In this document: positions 13,794-18,262 of the stretch, piece after piece
Layout: each line of letters starts with the position of its first letter
Numbering within the stretch: the stretch's first letter is position 1
NCBI GenBank assembly: GCA_013041945.1
Contig: JABDRC010000290.1
Location: 1-18,262 of the forward strand
DNA length: 18,262 nucleotides
Source of the DNA: Halobacteria archaeon
Lineage (GTDB): Bacteria; Pseudomonadota; Gammaproteobacteria; UBA9214
Direction of reading: 5' to 3'
The notes under the pieces: generated by a model
What the model was told of the DNA's origin: nothing
Seen by the model: the letters and a program-made list of their open reading frames with translations, nothing else
Database searches by the model: none
Position numbers and translations under genes: made by a program

Positions 13794-14572
13794 TGCTGGA
13801 TGCGATACAGCGGCTGGGCCGTGTGACGCTGGGATTTTTCGAGCGCCTCGGACGCGGTCACCTGTTCCTGCTGCAGGTGCTGGTGAGCCTGCCGGGAATC
13901 GTGCTGCGACCGGGCCTGGTGTTGCGGCAGATGTATTCGGTCGGCGTGCTGACCCTGGTCATTATCGTGGTCTCCGGTCTGTTCGTCGGCATGGTCATGG
14001 GGCTGCAGGGCTATAATACGCTGGTCGATTTCGGTGCCGAGGAATCGCTGGGTGTGCTGGTGGCACTGTCACTGGTACGCGAGCTCGGGCCGGTGGTCAC
14101 GGCATTGCTGTTTGCCGGCCGCGCCGGCTCCGCCCTGTCGGCGGAAATCGGGCTGATGAAGGCCACCGAGCAGTTGTCGGGCATGGAGATGATGGCGGTC
14201 GACCCGATCCAGCGTGTCATCGCGCCGCGCTTTCTGGCGGCATTTCTGTCCATGCCGTTGCTGGCGGCCATTTTCAGCGCCGTCGGTGTGTACGGCGGCT
14301 GGTTTATCGGCGTCGGCCTGCTGGGTGTGGACGACGGCGCCTTCTGGGCACAGATGCAGGACAAGGTCGATCTGTACGACGACATATATAATGGCGTGAT
14401 CAAGAGCATCGTCTTCGGTTTCGTGGTCGGCTGGATTGCACTGTTCGAGGGCTCCGATACACTGCCCACGGCGGAGGGTGTCAGCCGGGCGACCACGCAG
14501 ACGGTGGTGCACTCGGCGCTGGTCGTTCTCGGGCTGGACTTCGTACTGACGGCACTGATGTTTGGAGACTAG
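13793..14572 (+). CDS. mlaE: Mla phospholipid transport permease MlaE
   Basis: The 259-residue inner-membrane permease of the Mla complex has about five hydrophobic segments. The family core SLVRELGPVVTALLFAGRAGSALSAEIG spans residues 93-120, followed by MKATEQLSGMEMMAVDP. MlaE pairs with MlaF and sits under the MlaD ring. The start overlaps the mlaF stop as TGATG. Its last codons contain the GGAG used as ribosome site by mlaD. Length matches E. coli MlaE closely. Confidence 0.96.
   Translation: MLDAIQRLGRVTLGFFERLGRGHLFLLQVLVSLPGIVLRPGLVLRQMYSVGVLTLVIIVVSGLFVGMVMGLQGYNTLVDFGAEESLGVLVALSLVRELGPVVTALLFAGRAGSALSAEIGLMKATEQLSGMEMMAVDPIQRVIAPRFLAAFLSMPLLAAIFSAVGVYGGWFIGVGLLGVDDGAFWAQMQDKVDLYDDIYNGVIKSIVFGFVVGWIALFEGSDTLPTAEGVSRATTQTVVHSALVVLGLDFVLTALMFGD
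14564..14567 (+). promoter_or_regulatory. ribosome site GGAG that fixes the TTG start of mlaD
   Basis: GGAG lies inside the last codons of mlaE and 9 bases before TTG at 14577. An earlier in-frame TTG at 14562 would overlap this site, so the later TTG, which also fits the family N-terminus, is preferred. Confidence 0.55.
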
Positions 14573-14576
14573 AAAA

Positions 14577-15047
14577 TTGAATAGCAGAACTATCGAGATC
14601 GCAGTAGGTCTGTTCGTTGCCTGCGGACTGGCGGCCCTGTTCATGCTGGCGATGCAGGTCAGCAATCTTGCATCGCTGGGCGGTGATGGCGACAGCTACA
14701 CTGTGACGGCCGCGTTCGAGAATGTCGGCGGTCTTAAAGTGCGATCACCGGTCACCGTTGCCGGGGTGCGCGTCGGCCGTGTCGATGCCATCGACTATGA
14801 CACATCCGCCTACGAGGCCGTGGTAACCCTCAGGATTAATAGTGCCTACGACGCATTTCCGGACGACACCTCGGCCAGTATTTTCACGGCAGGCCTGCTG
14901 GGGGAGCAGTATGTAGCCCTGGATCCCGGTGGCTCCATGGACAATCTCGCCCAGGACGGCCGTATACAGCTTACCCAGTCTGCACTGGTCATGGAACAGA
15001 TCATCGGTCAGTTCCTGTACAGTATGGCTGACAAGGATAAAGAGTAA
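14577..15047 (+). CDS. mlaD: Mla MCE-domain substrate-binding protein MlaD
   Basis: From TTG at 14577 the protein has 156 residues: a single N-terminal membrane anchor (about 6-28) and an MCE domain (about 40-117). Family landmarks are the AFENVGGLKVRSPVTVAGVRVGRV stretch and TAGLLGEQYVALDPGG, which holds the hydrophobic pore loop. A C-terminal helix (about 134-150) follows. Six copies form a ring that channels lipid between MlaFE and MlaC. It is somewhat shorter than E. coli MlaD (183 residues), the difference being at the C-terminus. The start is the rare TTG, supported by GGAG upstream. It begins 4 bases after the mlaE stop. Confidence 0.94.
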   Translation: MNSRTIEIAVGLFVACGLAALFMLAMQVSNLASLGGDGDSYTVTAAFENVGGLKVRSPVTVAGVRVGRVDAIDYDTSAYEAVVTLRINSAYDAFPDDTSASIFTAGLLGEQYVALDPGGSMDNLAQDGRIQLTQSALVMEQIIGQFLYSMADKDKE

Positions 15048-15059
15048 ACGGGTTTGACA

Positions 15060-15689
15060 ATGAGTAAAACTGTAACAAGCGGGTTTCTTCCGGCGTTGCT
15101 GATGATGTTTGCAGCATTGACGGCGAATGCCGTGCCCACACCGGGTAATTTGTCGCCACAGGAGCTGGTGCGCGATACCTCCTCGCGCATGCTGAGTGCC
15201 TTGCGCGATGAGCGGGAGGAGATCGCGAATAATCCCGGGCGCCTGTACGAGCTGGTGGCGGAAATCGTGCTGCCGTATTTCGATTTTCAGCGGATGAGCC
15301 AGTGGGTGCTGGGCAAGAACTGGCGCACGGCAACGCCGGAACAGCGCGTGCGGTTTGTCGAGCAGTTCCGCAGGCTGCTGGTGCGGACCTACGGGACCGC
15401 ATTGTCCGACTATGCGGATGAAAAGATCATTTATCTGCCGCGTTCCGACAGCGGAGACAGTGTAAAGGTGACCGTGCGTACCGAGATCGAGCAGGGCGGT
15501 TCGACCATCCCGATCAATTATTCAATGTACAATTCGAAGGAAGGCTGGAAGGTTTATGATGTCGCAATCAGCGGCGTCAGCCTCGTTACCAATTACCGGT
15601 CGACGTTCGCCAGCATCATACGCGGCGAGGGTATGGACAGCCTGATCGACCAGCTGGTCAAGCGCAACGGCGCGTTGTCCGGTGAGTGA
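15060..15689 (+). CDS. mlaC: Mla periplasmic phospholipid-binding protein MlaC
   Basis: MlaC shuttles phospholipids between the outer-membrane MlaA-porin complex and the MlaFEDB complex. The 209-residue precursor has a signal peptide (hydrophobic FLPALLMMFAALTANA, likely cut after ANA). The Ttg2/MlaC domain follows, with LPYFDFQRMSQWVLGKNWRTATPEQ and the closing GWKVYDVAISGVSLVTNYRS. ATG at 15060 is preferred; an in-frame TTG at 15054 would add two residues. No good ribosome site is visible. It starts 12 bases after mlaD and its end overlaps mlaB by 8 bases. mlaA is not in the window. Confidence 0.95.
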   Translation: MSKTVTSGFLPALLMMFAALTANAVPTPGNLSPQELVRDTSSRMLSALRDEREEIANNPGRLYELVAEIVLPYFDFQRMSQWVLGKNWRTATPEQRVRFVEQFRRLLVRTYGTALSDYADEKIIYLPRSDSGDSVKVTVRTEIEQGGSTIPINYSMYNSKEGWKVYDVAISGVSLVTNYRSTFASIIRGEGMDSLIDQLVKRNGALSGE

Positions 15690-15981
15690 CGCGGGACTCA
15701 CAGTCGAGGGTGACCGCTGGCTGCTGTCCGGCGAACTCGATTTCGAAACGGTGCCGTCCCTGCTCGCGCATGAGGGTGCCCACATGCAGCGCGGCAGCGG
15801 CATTTACGTCGACTTCGCGAAAGTAACGCGTGTTGACAGCGCGGGTCTGGCGCTGATGATTGAATGGCTGCGCGAGTCGGAGCGCAAGGGGCTGGTGATT
15901 ACATACGACAACGTGCCTCCGCAGCTGCTGTCGATCGCGCGTCTTTGCGGGCTGGAGGACATCCTTTTCCAGCCGCGCTAG
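15682..15981 (+). CDS. mlaB: Mla STAS-domain protein MlaB
   Basis: The 99-residue protein is one STAS domain with the diagnostic VDSAGLALMIEWL loop-helix (Ser53 at the position that is often phosphorylated in STAS proteins) and LLSGELDFETVPSLL near the start. MlaB binds MlaF in the cytoplasm and is needed for assembly and activity of the transporter. The start is GTG at 15682, inside the end of mlaC (8-base overlap). The stop codon sits in the centre of a perfect 14-base palindrome (15973-15986). Confidence 0.92.
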   Translation: MSDAGLTVEGDRWLLSGELDFETVPSLLAHEGAHMQRGSGIYVDFAKVTRVDSAGLALMIEWLRESERKGLVITYDNVPPQLLSIARLCGLEDILFQPR

Positions 15982-15986
15982 CGCGG
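15973..15986. repeat. perfect palindrome centred on the mlaB stop codon
   Basis: CCGCGCTAGCGCGG is a perfect 14-base palindrome that includes the TAG stop of mlaB. No T-run follows, so it is not an intrinsic terminator. It may simply reflect GC-rich codons around CGC-TAG. The 66-base gap to ibaG shows nothing else clear. Confidence 0.3.
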
Positions 15987-16047
15987 TGATGGCTGCCACG
16001 GCGGCGAAATGCCGGTTATTTTCGATCAACCATGAAGCAATAACACT

Positions 16048-16293
16048 ATGCAAAGTTCCGAAATCGAAGCGCTCATAAAGGCCGGCATCCCGGATGCGGA
16101 AGTGATCGTGCAGGGTGACGGCGACCATTTCGAGGCGACGGTCATCAGCGAGCAGTTCGAAAACTGCACCATGGTGAAACAGCATCAGCTGGTTTACGGT
16201 ACGCTGGGCGATCGCATGGGTGGTGAAATCCACGCCCTTGCACTGCATACGCATACGCCCGAAGAATGGGCAAGCCGGCGGCGCATCCAGTAG
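16048..16293 (+). CDS. ibaG: BolA-family protein IbaG
   Basis: The 81-residue protein has the BolA fold sequence: an N-terminal helix SSEIEALIKAGIPDAEV, the strand VQGDGDHFEATVIS, and the core HQLVYGTLGDRMGGEIHALALHTHTPEEW. BolA proteins bind monothiol glutaredoxins through a shared Fe-S cluster, using the conserved His. IbaG (YrbA) is the acid-induced paralogue always found next to mlaB and murA, which places it here confidently. It precedes murA by 28 bases, and a link to envelope homeostasis is suggested by that constant neighbourhood. Confidence 0.94.
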   Translation: MQSSEIEALIKAGIPDAEVIVQGDGDHFEATVISEQFENCTMVKQHQLVYGTLGDRMGGEIHALALHTHTPEEWASRRRIQ

Positions 16294-16321
16294 CCCGCAG
16301 AATACACAGGAATCCTTTCAC

Positions 16322-17581
16322 TTGGACAAACTGATCATCAACGGCGGCGCCAGGCTCGAGGGAGATGTACGCATCTCGGGCGCGAAGAATGCCGTGTTGC
16401 CCATCATGGCTTCGACACTGCTGGCGGATTCGCCGGTCGTGATACGCAATATTCCTCACCTGCATGACGTCACCACGACCATGGAGCTGCTCGGTCATAT
16501 GGGCGTCCATCTGACGGTGAACGAGAAGATGGATATCGAGGTCGATACGCGGTCCGTCAACTCGCTGTATGCGCCCTACGAGCTGGTGCGTACCATGCGG
16601 TCATCCATTCTCGTACTCGGGCCGATGCTGTCGCGCTTCGGTAGTGCGGATGTGTCGCTGCCCGGCGGGTGTGCGATCGGCTCCCGTCCCGTCAACCTGC
16701 ACATCAAGGGGCTGCAGGCCATGGGCGCGAATATCGATGTGGAAAACGGCTATATCAAGGCCCGCGTGGACCGCCTGAAGGGTGCGCGACTGGTCATGGA
16801 TATCGTCACCGTTACGGGCACCGAGAACCTGATGATGGCGGCCACGCTGGCCGACGGGGTGACACTGATAGAGAATGCGGCGCGCGAGCCTGAGGTAACC
16901 GACCTGGCGAACTGTCTCAACGAGATGGGTGCGAAGGTCAGCGGCGCCGGTACCGACACGATCGAGATCGAGGGTGTCGAACGACTGTCCGGCACCGACT
17001 ACAGGGTCTTGCCGGATCGCATCGAAACCGGGAGCTTCCTGGTCGCGGGTGCAATCACCGGCGGACACGTCAGGGTGAAGGATACGCGCCCGGATACCAT
17101 GGATGCAGTTTTACAGACGCTGCGCGAGGCCGGTGCGGAGATCACGGTCGGCGAGGACTGGATCGAACTGGACATGCACGGCCGGCGTCCGCAAGCGGTC
17201 AACGTCCACACGGCACCGTATCCCGCCTTTCCTACGGATATGCAGGCGCAGTTCACGGCACTGAACGTGGTCGCGGAAGGCACCGGCACCATCACCGAGA
17301 CCGTGTTCGAGAACCGCTTCATGCACGTTCAGGAAATGCAGCGAATGGGGGCCAGTATCCGCCTCGAAGGCAATACCGCCATCAGCAGCGGCGTGGACAG
17401 GCTGGCCGGCGCACCGGTCATGGCTACGGACCTGCGTGCATCGGCCAGCCTCGTGCTGGCCGGCCTGGTGGCCGATGGCGAGACCGTCATCGACCGCATC
17501 TACCACATCGATCGCGGCTACGAGCGTATCGAGGAAAAACTCGCCCAGCTCGGGGCGGATATTCGCCGCGTCCCCGACTGA
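16322..17581 (+). CDS. murA: UDP-N-acetylglucosamine 1-carboxyvinyltransferase MurA
   Basis: MurA joins phosphoenolpyruvate to UDP-GlcNAc, the committed step of peptidoglycan synthesis. The 419-residue length equals the family norm. Key residues are Lys22 and Asn23 in ISGAKNAVLP, the catalytic Cys117 in LPGGCAIGSRPVNLH (the fosfomycin-target Cys is retained, with no Asp swap), Asp306 in FPTDMQAQF, and the late DLRASASLVLAGL and HIDRGYERIEEKL segments. The start is TTG at 16322, with AGGA (16308-16311) 10 bases upstream; family alignment (MDKLIINGG) requires this start. An upstream in-frame ATG at 16220 lies within ibaG and would add 34 unrelated residues. Confidence 0.96.
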   Translation: MDKLIINGGARLEGDVRISGAKNAVLPIMASTLLADSPVVIRNIPHLHDVTTTMELLGHMGVHLTVNEKMDIEVDTRSVNSLYAPYELVRTMRSSILVLGPMLSRFGSADVSLPGGCAIGSRPVNLHIKGLQAMGANIDVENGYIKARVDRLKGARLVMDIVTVTGTENLMMAATLADGVTLIENAAREPEVTDLANCLNEMGAKVSGAGTDTIEIEGVERLSGTDYRVLPDRIETGSFLVAGAITGGHVRVKDTRPDTMDAVLQTLREAGAEITVGEDWIELDMHGRRPQAVNVHTAPYPAFPTDMQAQFTALNVVAEGTGTITETVFENRFMHVQEMQRMGASIRLEGNTAISSGVDRLAGAPVMATDLRASASLVLAGLVADGETVIDRIYHIDRGYERIEEKLAQLGADIRRVPD

Positions 17582-17591
17582 TTCCTGCCTT

Positions 17592-17630
17592 GTCCTCGCC
17601 GCAGGGCGCCGCCGGCGCGCTTGTATTATT
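17592..17630 (+). terminator. possible weak terminator after murA
   Basis: Between murA and hisG a GC-rich stem (GCGCC-GCC-GGCGC, within 17604-17620) is followed by TTGTATTATT. The stem is short and the T-run is broken, so any termination would be inefficient. Read-through from murA into hisG is equally plausible. Confidence 0.2.
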
Positions 17631-17657
17631 CCTGCATCTCCCTGACACTTGACAGCC

Positions 17658-18262
17658 ATGAATGACACACTGACTATTGCGCTGTCAAAGGGCCGTATAT
17701 TCAAGGAAACGCTGCCGTTGCTGGCTGCGGCCGGCATCACACCGGCAGACGACCCGGACACCAGCCGCAAGCTGATACTCGATACCAATCGCGACGACGT
17801 GAAACTGGTGATCATCCGTGCCTCGGATGTGCCGACCTACGTTTGTTACGGTGCGGCCGATGTCGGCGTGGCGGGCAAGGATGTGCTGATGGAGCACGGC
17901 GGGGAAGGACTCTACGAACCGCTGGACCTGAAGATCGCCTGTTGTCGCCTGATGGTGGCCGGTCCGGAGCACAGCCACTCGGGGCGTCGCAGGATGCGCA
18001 TTGCCACCAAGTACGTCAACAGCACACGCCGTTACTACGCCGACCGGCGGGAGCAGGTCGAGATCATCAAGCTGTACGGCTCGATGGAGCTGGCGCCCAT
18101 TGTCGGGCTGGCCGATCGCATTGTCGATGTGGTGGATACCGGCAACACGCTCAAGGCGAACGGGCTGAAGCCGCTTGAGCACATCGCCGACATCAGCTCC
18201 CGTCTCGTCGTCAACAAGGCGTCCATGAAAATGAAACATACGCGCATCACGGACTTTATCGA
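17658..18262 (+). CDS. hisG: ATP phosphoribosyltransferase HisG, short form (3' end cut by window)
   Basis: HisG starts histidine synthesis by joining ATP and PRPP. The visible 201 codons begin MNDTLTIALSKGRIFKETLPLL. They carry DVPTYVCYGAADVGVAGKDVL, YEPLDLKIACCRLMVAG and the PRPP-binding VDVVDTGNTLKANGL. The N-terminus and the DVPTYV-VAGKD pattern match the short HisG_S form, which lacks the C-terminal regulatory domain and needs HisZ; the window ends near the expected C-terminus, so the form is inferred. ATG at 17658 fits the family, but no ribosome site is visible. It follows murA by 76 bases, the order seen in Pseudomonas and many other gammaproteobacteria. Confidence 0.95.
   Translation, partial: MNDTLTIALSKGRIFKETLPLLAAAGITPADDPDTSRKLILDTNRDDVKLVIIRASDVPTYVCYGAADVGVAGKDVLMEHGGEGLYEPLDLKIACCRLMVAGPEHSHSGRRRMRIATKYVNSTRRYYADRREQVEIIKLYGSMELAPIVGLADRIVDVVDTGNTLKANGLKPLEHIADISSRLVVNKASMKMKHTRITDFI

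Noticed and set aside
17649..17654. TTGACA (perfect -35 hexamer) just before hisG
   Set aside because: It lies only 3 bases from the hisG start codon, so any promoter would start inside the gene. No -10 follows at suitable spacing.
1..18262. Mobile elements, CRISPR arrays, toxin-antitoxin or defence genes
   Set aside because: Every sizeable stretch is explained by a conserved housekeeping gene in conserved order. No transposase, direct-repeat/spacer pattern, integrase or attachment site was seen.

Overview
This window is a stretch of core gammaproteobacterial chromosome, GC-rich and densely packed. Two divergent transcription units fill it. No insertion sequence, phage gene, CRISPR array, tRNA or rRNA was seen. 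The gene order yrbG-kdsD-kdsC-lptC-lptA-lptB-rpoN-hpf-ptsN facing mlaFEDCB-ibaG-murA-hisG is the classic gammaproteobacterial arrangement. Three features point away from enterics and toward lineages such as Chromatiales/Ectothiorhodospiraceae or Xanthomonadales-like groups: a HPr kinase (hprK) between ptsN and rapZ, a mannose-type EIIA with HPr and EI, and a short-form HisG. The exact genus cannot be read from the sequence.

Minus-strand unit, read from about 12.8 kb down to 0.36 kb (15 genes). First come a Ca/Na exchanger (yrbG) and the Kdo genes kdsD and kdsC. The LPS-export genes lptC, lptA and lptB follow. Next are sigma-54 (rpoN), hibernation factor (hpf), EIIA-Ntr (ptsN), HPr kinase (hprK), rapZ, a mannose-type EIIA, HPr (ptsH), EI (ptsI) and the Mg transporter mgtE. 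Five neighbouring pairs overlap by exactly 4 bases (ATGA/GTGA), so translational coupling is likely. Beyond a 183-base gap lies the 5' part of a lipoprotein c-type cytochrome gene that runs off the left edge.

Plus-strand unit, from 12.99 kb to the right edge. It carries the five Mla phospholipid-transport genes (mlaF, E, D, C, B), the BolA-family gene ibaG, murA (first step of peptidoglycan synthesis) and the start of hisG, which is cut by the window end.

The two halves serve one theme, the cell envelope: LPS synthesis and export, phospholipid asymmetry and peptidoglycan. A regulatory phosphotransferase relay (EI, HPr, two EIIA proteins, HprK, RapZ) and sigma-54 sit in the middle. No EIIB or EIIC permease gene is present, so the PTS here looks regulatory rather than sugar-transporting.

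The most notable non-coding signal is a 15-of-16 match to the sigma-54 -24/-12 promoter consensus directly upstream of rpoN (8431-8446, minus strand). It suggests that sigma-54 controls its own gene. Other non-coding structures are a long hairpin between hpf and ptsN, a short dyad and a larger hairpin in the yrbG/mlaF divergent region, and repeats in the rpoN leader. No gene-free stretch exceeds 300 bases; the longest are 12801-12986 and 177-359. I see no convincing undescribed multi-gene system; this is mostly conserved housekeeping DNA.
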